Assembly: GCA_950295325.1 (NCBI GenBank)
Contig: OX485808.1
Span: forward strand, 37,218,527-37,282,526
Length of the DNA stretch: 64,000 nt
Direction of reading: 5' to 3'
Origin: Polytrichum commune
Lineage: Eukaryota; Streptophyta; Polytrichopsida; Polytrichales; Polytrichaceae
Positions 33,925 through 46,288 of the stretch are shown here, one piece after another (position 1 is the first letter of the stretch; each line of letters starts with the position of its first letter). Both the position numbers and the translations under genes were made by a program. A model generated the notes under the pieces. That model saw nothing but the letters and a program-made list of their open reading frames with translations, was not told the DNA's origin and did not search any database.

Positions 33925-34365
33925 GAATGGCTGGCCACATGGCGCAACTTTGTTGCCTCGCAACTGTTTTTCGTTGTTGGGGAGGTAGGGCAATCAGACG
34001 AGAGGTTGTATGACACAAAAATGTTTACATCCAAAAGCAAGCCAATACATAGGATGCATAATGCGTTTTACTCCAACACAATAAACATATTGCCCATGTT
34101 TTACTCATAGTAAAATACTTTTATCATTTTTTTTTATTGATGCATCCATTTTTTTTTATTAGTTTCAAAGGGTTGGGCACATGGTCCAACTTTGCTACCC
34201 AACAATTGGGAAGGTAGGACACGCAGGGGAGTAGCTGTACAACACAACAAAAAAATTGCTATATCCAAGGCAAGCCACCGCACATGATGTAGAATGCAAT
34301 AAAAATGCACATTGAGTTTTACCCCAACGCAATAAACTCATTGCATGTGTTTTACCCGACAATAA
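33925..34365 (+). repeat. Diverged tandem duplication
   Basis: 33925-34110 and about 34175-34365 share an ordered set of strings: GGCACATGG or CCACATGG, CAACTTTG, GGGAGGTAGG or GGAAGGTAGG, GCAAGCCA, ATAATGCG or AGAATGCAA, and TTTTACYCCAACRCAATAAAC followed by CAT and TGTTTTAC. No function recognised. Confidence 0.6.
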
Positions 34366-34665
34366 AAATAAAGTTCTTATAGGCCATTTTTACTGTTGCA
34401 TTCTATTTTGTTCTAAGATTTTGCTTTAAATTGTTTCACTCCGAGTCCTTGAAGGGCTACCCATGTTGTGGAAGCCCAAGTCATGTGCCCAACCCTTGAG
34501 ATTGGGCCTACTAGTGGTTGCTCTACTCTTAGTACCTATTATTATTATTATTACTACATATTCCCTTATTCATGTGTACAAAAACATGTGTAGACAGTGG
34601 GTGTATGTACATGTAATTACTATATTTGGAGCCCATTTTTTGCAGCAATTTCTTGGGGTTGTGGT

Positions 34666-34921
34666 GGCTAGGGCTAGAGCTCATGCCATTTGGGCGTGCC
34701 CAAGCCGGCTGAGCCATGACCCCATCACGGGGGAAGGGGATGTCAAGGTTGGAGCCCGCGTTCTAGCACTCCCAAGCAGTCCTACCGATTTTAGTTTGTT
34801 TTTGGTCCCCAACGACAATTGTTGCCCGCCCTGCCCAATTCCAAAAACAAATTGCCCTTGCATTCTTGAAGGCCGTTTGTTCCCAAATCCCATATTGAGT
34901 GCATTCGCCTTGAAGGCCCAA

Positions 34922-34993
<72 letters not shown>

Positions 34994-35929
34994 GTTCATT
35001 GCCCTTAGTAGAAAAGCAATAGAGTGGGATTTCATTCTTGATTTGCAAGTGAAAGCATGCACATGAATGTCAATAAAGCATGTAATGAACTTGGAAGTAA
35101 AAGATATTAAAAAAATCCTCATTAGAATTATTGTTATAATGTATGGGACTTACCAATTGGAGGGGTATTTTGTCATTCTAAAATGAAACTTACATTTGTG
35201 TGCTATTTTTAATTTTTAATTTTATGATGTTTTAGTTAATTCCTTTTACTTTCACAAGTATATATATATGAACTCTTTAAGTTGAATAAATGAAGTTAAA
35301 TGTATTAATCCTAATTAGTTACAATTAAGTTTGAAATTATGCTTACCAAGGAAATTAAGCCAATTATATATGAAATGCGCTTACATGAATGAAATATGAC
35401 TTAATACATTCAATCATGCTTAATAAGTTCAAATATGTTTGAATACTTGTGAAAAGTAGAAGGCATTAACAAAAATATTCTAAACTAACCAAACCAAAAA
35501 TAGCACACAAATATAAGTTTCATTTTAGAATGAGAAAAGACCTTTTCAAATGGTAAGTTGCATACATTATAACCTAAACCCTATCTTTTTTTACTTTTGA
35601 GTTCATTACATGTTCTATTGACATTCATTTACAAGCTTTCGGTTTCAATTCAAGAATAAAGTCTCAGTCAACTACTTCTTTACCAAGGGGAAGTGAACAT
35701 GTATATTGAATTTTGGACCTTCAAGACGAAGTGCACTCAATATGAGATGTGTGGACAGGTGACCTTCAAGAATGTAAGGGCGATTTGTTTTTGGAATCGA
35801 GCGGGGCAAGCAACAGTTGTCAGTCGGGACCCCCAAAAAAAAAAACTTTTTTGGGGGGCTGCCCGAGGGTGCCTGGGCAAAGACACCCCCCCTTCCCCCA
35901 CCCATATGGCACGAGCTCTAGCCCTGGCC
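34666..35929. mobile_element. Mutator-type foldback MITE, 1264 bp
   Basis: Ends GGCTAGGGCTAGAGCTC and, inverted, GGCCAGGGCTAGAGCTC, part of a 29-bp terminal match with 3 mismatches, flanked by the 9-bp direct repeat GGTTGTGGT at 34657-34665 and 35930-35938. A 9-bp duplication is the Mutator signature. The inverted match continues inward with interruptions to about 35250 and 35500, so the element is nearly one palindrome. The short frames in the two arms (around ICFWNWAG and ICFWNRAG) are only mirror images. No transposase. Confidence 0.85.
34925..34992 (+). repeat. (TC)24(TA)10 microsatellite
   Basis: Pure TC dinucleotides for 48 bp, followed directly by TA dinucleotides for 20 bp, inside the left arm of the Mutator-type MITE. 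The right arm lacks it, so it expanded after insertion. Confidence 0.95.
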
Positions 35930-35938
35930 GGTTGTGGT

Positions 35939-38900
35939 GGTAACCTACTAAACTCTACATGTTGCCTAATGCAAACGTCTAGACCTAGAGACCTGGACTT
36001 GGGATCTGGACCCCAGTGAGGATATGACGGTGTTCTGTGGCCATACCCAATGTTACCACTCCCCATGTTCAATTCATACACACAACTAAGTTACTTAGGC
36101 AATTCTAGGCCCATGTTGAGCTTACCATTTCTGCGCCTATGATTGGGGAGAACCGGCATTAGTTACAGATGAACCGGTTGAGTTTGAGAAATAACCGGTT
36201 GAGGTTCAAGACTTTAGGAGCATTACCAATCACTTTAGAGGAATTTATGGAATATACCTCGAATTAATATAGGAAAACCAAAGGATGTCAATATGTAACC
36301 GGTTGGACTTGCAAATACTAGGATCTTAACTAGGGTTCGGGAGATTTTTGAGCTCAACCAACTAAAATCCGCCCCTTCACAACTTTGACCGGTTTTTTTA
36401 GGATTTGACCGGTTGCAAACTTGTTGCCATTAATTCGGACCGGCCAATGTCCTATATTTTTTTTTCAAGTGCGGTTGATTTCCTCTTCATTGTAATGACA
36501 ACCGGTTGATGGCTGTGGATTTACTCTTTTATCATACCTAGGTCTTAAAACCTCGTATTAGATTTGAGGTCACAACATGATAAAAGAGTAACCTAACATA
36601 CCATACTGCATACAAAAATGGAATACATCAAATGTTAGAGTCAAAATCAGCAGTATCATCTTCACCTTCAAGAGGAAAACGCCCTGAAAGGTATCTTTGT
36701 GGATGTGACAACAACCATCTAAACCTTGTAGAGTTCCTCCATAAAGCTACGGCTTTCATTAGTACGTTATCAAGATCACCACGAAGATCTTCCATAAATA
36801 CACTCATAAATAATTCCAAACGCTAGCCGTCAACAATGAAATGCAATAATGAAGCAAAAAGCTTCGCCTGTCGGCCATTCACCAAATCGCTACAAGCCTA
36901 TAACGAACACATAACCTAAACCCTAGAACCAAATAATACATGGCCCTAGATGAACCAAACCGGATGAAATCTGCCTATTTCGCAGTTTATCCGGGTAGAA
37001 ATCCTCCTCCTCAAAATGGTTACCGGCTGAAATCCGTTTTTTTTGTTAAAAGCAACGGTTTCACATCCTCCACTTTCCCAATTCAACTGGACTTTTCACA
37101 AAACCAACTGGCCACCATTACACTAAATACGGGTTCTCCCCGGACATTGATCTCAACCGATTATGCCCAAAAATCTCCCCGATCAATGTTCTGTGCCCCC
37201 TGGAGCGAAAGTGGTGTATGATTATTTGAGAAGTGGTGTGTGAATTAATTACCGCCTTCTGTGATGGGGGGCTTTTGACTACTAAAGAATGGCGAGGTGA
37301 GCCTTCTTTGAAATTCATGCTTTCGTATGGTGTGTTTGACCTGTCTCATTTGAACACGTGTGTCACAATTTTAGTTCAAGCGCACACCCATTTGGCTGAT
37401 CTAGATGAGGGTTTGTGATTCTTATTTACATTTTCCTCTGTTGTCATGGTCACTCTTTTCATCTCGGTATCCTTTTTTTTTTTTGGAAAGGGCAGACTTT
37501 GTAGAAGGTATGGATGTATCTTATCGATGTTGAGTCTAGAATGGTTACATATTTTGAACATGTAGTTCAATGTCAATCGGAAACATTTCATTTTGATGCC
37601 TATTTTTAGATTCACGCCTAATCACGTATCACTCAAATACAAGTGTCCAGATTATTGTTGTGCTTGATTTAGGCATGTCTACCTTACTGCCCCCTTCACT
37701 CGCTAAATAGATTGAAGATGTTCCGCCTTTTGATTTGTAGGTTTTGGTGCACACTATGAAAAGCTGCAACCTAGTGGTTGGAGCCCTCTAGGGTTGTGGG
37801 CACCGTTGAAGTAGATGTGCATAATTTGGTGTTGGATCTAAATCGGACACCTATATTTGAGTGATGTATGGTTGAGTGTGAATCTAAGAATGCACACCAA
37901 AAAGACACGTGATGAAAAAAGATTGGAGTACATGCTCAAAAATTGTTAACCATCTAGACGGAATAGTCAACATAATTGGGGAGATCTATATCATCTTTTC
38001 ACAACTGAGAGAATATTTACTTTGACACTGGATGAGATATTCATACAAACCTTCGAATTTCATGAGGAAAATTGTTATGGGCGCGAACTGGAGTTGCTAA
38101 TCATCTCGCACTAATTACGTTTTTCACCTTTTTCACACCCTACGAGAAGTGGGTGCAAAGAGAAAAGTGTCCGTTTAAGACCCGCTTACCTTACCACCGA
38201 GCAGTGCGAGTTTTTTATGAGTGTTGCTCTCAACTAATGGTTGCTTGAGGCCGGGTTAAGCTAAAACACACTATGGAAGCCTATCATCGCAAAGGATACT
38301 CGACAGAAGGGATGGAGAGGGGTCAACAGGCTAGGGTTGGGTCTCTTACTTTGCCACTTCCGCTTTTAAGCCCCGCCAACAAGGATGCCATGTAGGCTTG
38401 GAATTAAAAACCAGGACAGGTGGGAACGTGGAACAATTAAAAACTCTTCATGCGTTAAAAACCCAGACTTTAGGGTCAAGTGGGCAGAGAGCCTTAACTT
38501 AGACATGGCATGATACTCGGGTCCCGAGCTCATCGGTCGAGGAAAATACCACCAGATTTCAAGACCCACAGATTTGTAGTAGGTAAAAGGCCATAACTTA
38601 GAGGCTAAATAATAATGTTATCATGTGGCTACCCTGAAACTTACCCTGTCATCGGATCCATCATCATCATCATCATGGGATTCCGGACTTTAAAAGCACT
38701 TTCATTATAGTGGCCACTGAGTCGCTTTTGTGTGAGAGATTCAAGTGACTCATTCAAGGATTCCCAGGGTCCTTTCTTCCACACAACTCCCAGAGTCCCA
38801 ATGTATATATATATTTTCTATGCATACCGACAAGAACCTCCGACATTCAAGTGTGCAGACTTGGACTTTGAGGTTGACGGTGGCGTGACAATTCAACAAA

Positions 38901-41157
38901 ATAGGTTTGCCGACACTGCTAGAAAGCTTCTAGCAGGATTCTAGAATGGGAACATCTTCGTACCTGACTCCGTTGCTCAAATTCTATTCCGAGAGAGCCG
39001 ACTTCGAAAGCTTCAGCTTCGTGCTCAAGAGTCAGTTTCCTCTTGTGAGATATTGTAGGGGGCTTGCTTAGTAGCTAGGGTGTCTGTAAAGGTCGATTGA
39101 TGGTTACAGTCATCTTATCATTCGAGTGAGAAGTGTAGAAATCATCACGACAAGTCGGTCACAGCCTCAACCCAGCAAGGTGTTTTTCCCTCTTCTTTTT
39201 TGGTTTTCTTTGGGGTGGTTTGTCTTGATTTTGACATTTTTGTGTAGTTGAGATGAACTAACCAATCCTTTTAAATTTCCTCCGTGTGTGTGTTTTTGTC
39301 TCTCCAGGCTCTACTTTGACCAGTTCCAAGCTCAACGAAACTCAGTCAACAAAGCGGCCACTTAGGTAGGTTCTTCATCGTTCGATCTCTCATACACGTA
39401 AATCATCGGTGTCTATCGTGTTCTAGAAATCTATGTGCTTCATATCAGAAACATCTTTTTAAGCCAGTAAATACTACCTTTAGTATGTTCCGTTCTGATA
39501 GAATCTATATTTGAATAGATCCGGTGTCTATTGTCTTCCGTGCTAGAAATCTCTGTGGTTGCATAACATTCTTAAACCAGTTACACCGAATATCTTACCA
39601 TTTTCTCATAAATTTCATACTTATGTAATTCGTGCTCGGTGTGTATTGTGTTCGGTGCTAGAAATCTTTGTGCTTTCATAACATTCTTAACATTCTTAAC
39701 CTAGTACAAGTTGACTGCCTTGACCTTTTGAGATCTCTTGAAAGGATTGAACTTGTGATCCCATAATACAAGTTGAGGAGACTTTCAAAGTAGGTCATGC
39801 CATCAACTACTACATCTCCACACCAAGACCAAACAATTCATAAAGTAGTTGCGTTCGACTGTTGTGATGTCTGTTGAAACTTTGACCAGTCATATCAAGT
39901 ATGCTCTAGATCGGAAAATGACTTGCTCAAGGTGGTCTTCCTAAGTTTAAGATTTGGGTGGTTTATATATTCACAATACTTGTCTTAAGAATGTTATAGT
40001 TAGACATGCTAATTTGTTTAATATGGAGGTTTCCAGGAGGAGGGTTGTTAATTGGTGGCACAAAATTGATCATACAAGATAATACAATGCCATTGAAACC
40101 TCCCACTTTGAGTGCTCAAGCTTGAAAGTTTTGCTTCCTATGTTTAATTTAACTTATGGATCATTGAATTACCTCATAACCTTCTATTCTATCGACGCCA
40201 GTACAAAATCTAGACTGGGAAAACGAGACTAATATCACCTGCAGTCCTTACTGATTTAGTGAAGTTTAAACGTACAATTTGAGTTCCAAAAATTTCTTAG
40301 CTTCATCGTCATGCAAGGAATTTTAGATAACCGGATCATGTGTGACTCTCACATCAAATTGGGACCTCATCAAATACATTCATTTAAACTACGCTCATCT
40401 TAAATCAATTCGATTAGATCATACCATAACCCTGTGCCAACTAGGTTACACTTGAGCTAAATTCTGGCAAATGACAAACCTTGCTCTTGCTTTTTGTCTT
40501 CTGCCAATAGGGAACGTAGAAGTTGAAAGAGGGTTAGAATTTAGATGACACCACATATACGAGTGTGTTTTATGGCACTCAAACTTCCCATCTTGCAGAA
40601 CATCTACCTGTTGCAGTTCAATATCTGAACCTGTGCTTGTAGAAAAAAATAATGTTCTGCCTTCTAGGTTTGTATGAGTTGTAAATTAATATTTGTATGC
40701 TTGATGGGGTAATATCGGAAGGTCAAATTAGGTGATGGACAATGATATTATATATGTCGAGAAGCTAGCTCTTAGGTTTGGTGACTTGAATTCCTGATGG
40801 ACTAGTGGTAAAAATCAGGAGTGAAGTTGAGGTGTGCCATTTCGGCCTCAAGTTTCTTAGCTTCATATGTTAGCTCCTTTGTTTGTGTGATGTATTACAA
40901 CTCGTTTCGAAAGCAGGTAGAGTGACAAGTCGGTAATGGGTTTTTTGGTTTGATCGAACGAGTGTTTACGTGGAGGGATATATAATCTAGAGCCATGCTT
41001 GCTTACGCAAGGAAACATGAACACCGGTTGTATACTTCATTCTAGTTCTGTAGGTTGGGAGGACTTCAGAAGTGTCTGGTTGAATGATTTGGTTTCCAAT
41101 AAATCGCCTGATGGGATGAGCACTTGTGGATTGTGAAGCTAGGGATGGCCGAAATTG
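35939..41157. other. Gene-poor intergenic DNA between the duplicates, second part
   Basis: No recognised gene. Short frames at 36628-36819 (minus) and 38732-38944 (plus) show no family I know. AACCGGTTGA strings recur at about 36170-36510. Three diverged repeats lie at 39408-39710. Copy B of the duplication starts at or before 41158, where homology to window position 1 begins. Confidence 0.5.
39408..39710 (+). repeat. Three diverged tandem repeats of about 110 bp
   Basis: CGGTGTSTATYGTGTTC...CTAGAAATCT followed by a TGTGCTT-like string and ACATTCTTAA-like sequence recurs near 39410, 39520 and 39628. The third unit has an extra ACATTCTTA. Confidence 0.65.
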
Positions 41158-44100
41158 GTTTGGAGCATACTATGAGTTATTGGGGAAGTTGGTGATTGGG
41201 TGGCCGACATAGTCCGAGTTCAGGGCGAAGGTAAGATACCAATACGCCACACATATTCCAACTTACTTTCAAAGCAGACAAGTAAAGGATAGCAGAGGTC
41301 TTTGTTTTTAATCGAAGCTTTGCTTACAACTCTTTTTATTCTTCAAAAATTCTAACATACATGACAACACCTCAGGTGTAGTATACAATAAATAACGAGA
41401 AGATTTCTCCAAAGTTTTGGCGATCCCTTTTGTGAGTTGTTCTGGAGCTCTTGAATCCATGTACTTGTAGACTTTTGAGAATCGGTGCATACTAACCTCG
41501 AAGGTATTTTTCGTCTTAGCTTTGTCCACCAGTGGAGGATACGTTTTCAGCGGCCTTCAAAACGAACAAGAACTATTTACACCCTGCAACACTCTTGACT
41601 TATCCTTGAACTCAACTCGACATTTGGTCGGGAGTTGGTTGTTTTGCATACAATACCTTCCATATTGGGTGAGATTCGGTGCGTTCTTGGAGGTAGTCAG
41701 GAGGTTTGAAGGGAAATCTCTGAATCAGGTGTTTTTAAAGGTCATACTTATTTTGGCATGCCATCAGGAGGTGCTCGTCATTCACCTCCAAGCATGCATC
41801 ACAGTTGGAAAGAAAGTGTAATTTGATATTGTGTGCAAATCAATCGACGGAAAATCAGCGGGAACCATCTCCAGACAAAAAGTCCCTTTGAGTTAGAATT
41901 GCCGACCAAAAGACATGTTGGCATTTTCATCTGTTGTTGATGTTGAAGTAACTTGAGTTCCCTGTTTTTCTTCTGACAACGGTGTGACTTCCACTGCAGT
42001 TTCCAGAGACATCAACAACACTCCACCATGGTTTTGCTCACATTGGCAGCTTACAGATCGTTAGGGAGGCCGTTTATGGCGTTGTGGGATTTGGGCGGCG
42101 ACTAGGGGTTAGGTGGTGGAGGTGGCGGTCTTGTTGTTCGGAGCTTTGCAGTTTGAAGGTTTTTGATGGTTTGTGGTGATTGGGGAGCTTTGGCAATATC
42201 GCTATTGTATATTTGAAGTGGTCATGCCATGCGGGCGGGAGTGACATGACGACGACAATGTTGGAAGTGTAGTTTGTAAGTTAGCTTGGGTGGGAGGAGG
42301 GAGGCATGGAGGCGAATGGAGGTTTAGTGGCGGGGTTGCAGTACTTCCGGAACTACGAGCTGGTCGTCGTGATTCTTAGATTATACTGATGGGGTAACTT
42401 ACATTCTCTCATTTTTGCATTTCCCTCAATCCCACATGGTTAGTTTGCATGCATTTGGTCCAAGCAGGGCCGTCGTCTGCACACGCAAACAAAAGATTGA
42501 AGCATCGAAAATGTGAATGTGGGGCAAATGGTGAAGGAGAGAATTTAGGGAGGAGATGGGTACCTCCCTTCCTCCCTCCCTTCCTCTTCTCCTTCATTAC
42601 CCTCTGTATTGTTTTGATTTCCAGACATACATGAAGCGCCTGTCGTTGTCTCACACCACTTGAGGTCAAGCTCAAGGTTGTAAATTTGGTGGGCCAAGGT
42701 AAAAGACCTTCGCCCTAACATGCGCCTAAGATGATGGAACTTTGTCTTTAAAGGTTGGTTTCCGCTTATTTTGGATTGAAATTCAAGTTCAAGCTTGTGT
42801 TCAAGTCGAAGTTTGACAATTACAAGTTCAAGTTCTGGCCCGAACTTGAAAATCCTTTCAAAACAAGAAGGAACGAAGTTGCTTTGACCATGTTACAAAC
42901 AAACAAACGTTCATACTCTTTCACCTTGGCACACTAAACTTGCAAGCTTGCCCACCTCGAGCTCAAGATCCAAGTATGTGGTTGGTCTTTCACGCAGGTG
43001 ACTGACTGGTGAGGGGTATGGAGAGAGATGGTTCTTCTGTTGCAACTCATTGCACTTGCATACCTAATAGTAGGTGCAGGCTGTAGAGTAGGACTTATAT
43101 GCATATATCCTACAGTTATGTCGGAGAAGCTCCTTGCAATGGAAATACATATGTGGTAAAGCTTCCTCCGACCAGGTTTTAGAGAAAAGCATGTTACAAG
43201 AGGAGAAACGATGGACTTTATGTGCTTGATCGGCACACTAGTGTATTGTGCAAGCCTATCTAGGCTTCAATGTACATAGGCTTCAAAGGTCGTCTTTGTT
43301 TGATCTTTGTCTCTATCTTATCTTTGTCTATGATTCTGTCGGTGTAGCAAATACTTTTAGTGACCTTCAAGTCTAAAACGAACAACAACTACACTATGCA
43401 ACACATTGTCATGTTCATTTTTGTTGATGCTATAATTTGACAGGCTTCCGGTTCGTCTTTTGACAACGGTGTTGATCTCCAGGTTGGCCATGGTGGTTGG
43501 TGTGTAAGTGGTGATTGGAGGGGGAATGGCCATTGCGAGGTTTGTTTGGGCTGGTGATTTGCAACTCATGGTCCCATGTATACATGTAAGCTTGAATAGG
43601 AGCTACATAGTAATGTGGATTGAAATATTGACCTCAAAAACTTTTGGCAGTTGCACGAAGTAATTTTGTTACTTAAAATCCCATTCTAACAAACCGTGAA
43701 TGGTGATTCTTGGAGGTATATTTCGTCCAATTTGGATCCAATTGTACCACAGTAGGCAATCACTTATGATATATGTTTGCCTTGTGTGTTAATTTTTGTG
43801 ACTTAATAATTATTATAATCATGATAATAATGTTATTGAGTTAATATCTAATAAATATTTTTCCAAGACATAAAACATATTAGTTTGGATATTCAATAAA
43901 ACTTTGACATATTGTAATACTATGAATGCATTCTAATATTAATTATTTCATACATCTATGAAGACCTCTTCCACTTGTGAGTGATCATTTTTAAACTTCT
44001 AATTCTAAGATCTTCAATTGATATTTCATACCATCTAATCAATTTATCGGATGTGGCATTTTGAGGGATATAGACAACATATTTTAATTGTTGGCAAATA

Positions 44101-45922
44101 GTTCACATGACGATTATAATCACAATATGAAACAATGTAGTGCTTTGAAATGTGTATCTTAGAGTCAAAGAATATCCTTAATGAATGTGTTGTTTAGGGA
44201 TTCGCAAGGTTGATGAATAAGATGGCCTAACTTTGAGCTTATTTTGATTGGTGTTGACAGCAAGAGTTAGTTGAAGTTTGAAATGGAATCAAGTCTTAGT
44301 ACATCTTCAAATTTACACAGGTTAAGAGGTACACATCTTCAACCACATACCTCTATATTTGCATGTGACATAGCATGTTCAATGTGATTTCAATGAGTTT
44401 GGCATGTGGTATGGCTCACTTGAGGAATAATTATTAGAATCAAGATCATATTTGATTATGGTACTTATTGTACAACTTGTAAACATGTTTCTACAATATA
44501 AACCAACACCAATGATTATGTGACAATGACAAAAATGGTAAGAGAAAGTCAATGGTGTCTTAATTGACATGACAGAGGACGTTGGCTTTGAATTGTACAT
44601 GTGTTGTACACAAGTAATGGTCGGGTTATTTTCTAATGGAGATGAATTTTTAATGGAGAATAAATCATAAGTTGTTCCCTAGTCTTGATCCTTGAAATGA
44701 TTTGGAATTTCAAAACCAATCGCCAATGCGTTGTTTCCCTAGAGCTTGTCAAATGATTATTATTGTACTTAATATAATAGAGTCCAAAGAAAAAAATGAT
44801 TTGAAAAATTACATGAGACGTAGTCAAGGAGGTTCTATTGGCATTGGCCTCTACTAGGATTTGCATGTTAAATTTTGTAATAAAGCCAAACATAATATTA
44901 TTTTAGATATCAAGTATTTTTGGACAAAAATGATAATTAGTCAAGTTTGAGAAATAAATGAGTCCCTAGGTGGGAATGAAACAATCATGAAAGTCATGCG
45001 GATTAGAGTTAGTGTAATGTTTAGTACACAATAGGGTTTATACTAGTTGTTGAAATATTTGTTGGCCATGCTTTAAGGTTTGGTCATTGCCTCCACTTTG
45101 GTGGTTGGTCACTTTTCCATTACCTTAGTGCTTTTCATTTCTTAGTGAACTCACGACATTCCTGTACCGTAACAAATTTATTAATAGCCATAACATATTA
45201 AAATTACTCAATGTTCCCACCTTTAGGGATAGGCTAAAGTAATCCTTAAGTGTATTCAACCCCGACGCTATGTTCAACCATTACATATTGACATATTTAA
45301 TGTAGTTTCACAAAAATGACTATGGTGTCATTATGTATCATGCTTATGTTTTCTTGCACTTTGTCTCACCAAAAGAAATTTTTGACATCTTGAACATTGT
45401 ACGGAAAACTTATCCGATTTCATAGCCATTCAAACATGTTTGAATAGCTCTTCACGATGTAAGATGGCAGTTTTGTGGGCCTCTTACAACTTTTAGCTAA
45501 AGGCAATCGGGTTGAGGTCCACATGCTTAGTTTTGTAACCCCATTACAACAAAAGTTTGTGGCATGACCCTGCTATGTTAAAATGCGTTTGATTCACCTA
45601 ATGTGGACTTCTATTTGGAAACACTCTAATCTATCCTTAAATTATTATTTTTAGGTTTTATGAAGTGTACTTGAAGTGGGAATCTTAAAAAAAATCATTT
45701 GTCCTTGAAAGACTACACTAAATACATCAATTAGTGAGGGTGGTTTTAACTTAATTCACATGCATAATCTAGCCAAATCTCAAAGTTACGTAGGGCTAAA
45801 GTTGCTACTAAGTGACATTAACATCATGACTACGGTAAATTCTATGCTCATTCACCATAGATTTCAAGAGAAATAGCGTTGCTTGTGATTAGTGCGTGCC
45901 ACATGCTTGTTAGTGAATAATG
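41158..45922. other. Upstream non-coding DNA, copy B
   Basis: Counterpart of 1-4763, with the same features and no gene recognised. It includes the diverged repeat pair at about 41519-42059 and 43319-43579. Confidence 0.6.
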
Positions 45923-46010
45923 CCAAGTGCCAATACATTTAGTGAGTAGCGCCAAGTGCCGATATTTTCATACCAAGTGCCGGTACTTAAAGTGACTATT
46001 GCCAAGTGCC
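45923..46010 (+). promoter_or_regulatory. Four CCAAGTGCC boxes, copy B
   Basis: Same four nonamers as in copy A, at 45923, 45952, 45973 and 46002, with unchanged spacing of 29, 21 and 29 bp. Confidence 0.35.
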
Positions 46011-46288
46011 GAGATGATCAATGCCTCCTAATCTTTGATCTGAGATCTTTTGGTGGCATTAATTCATAGCATGAATGAATTTAGTATCACATTCACTAAT
46101 TCCCCACACTCACTAATTGGTATATTTAGTGTAGTATACATTGAGAAACTAGATGTGGATGACCTTCTAAATTGAACTTTTGCTACACTTTTGTAAGTTA
46201 TGTTACGTTCCTTGATATCACACATTTGGAAACTTGTGAAATTTGTGATATAGAGTTTTGAAGACTTCCAATTGGCAATCATTGCATC

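Larger units (their letters stand above)
28191..34656. other. Gene-poor intergenic DNA between the duplicates, first part
   Basis: No recognised gene. Only short frames occur, such as an acidic 84-codon frame at 32278-32532 that has no family I know. Local items are a telomere-like tract near 28404, a GC-rich patch at about 29290-29520 with ACCTGCAATGGCCGGT twice (near 29398 and 29431), homopolymer runs near 33050, and a diverged tandem duplication at 33925-34365. Confidence 0.5.

Noticed and set aside
34463-35122. Frames with long RE or LS dipeptide runs
   Set aside because: They are translations of the (TC)n(TA)n microsatellite and the MITE arms.
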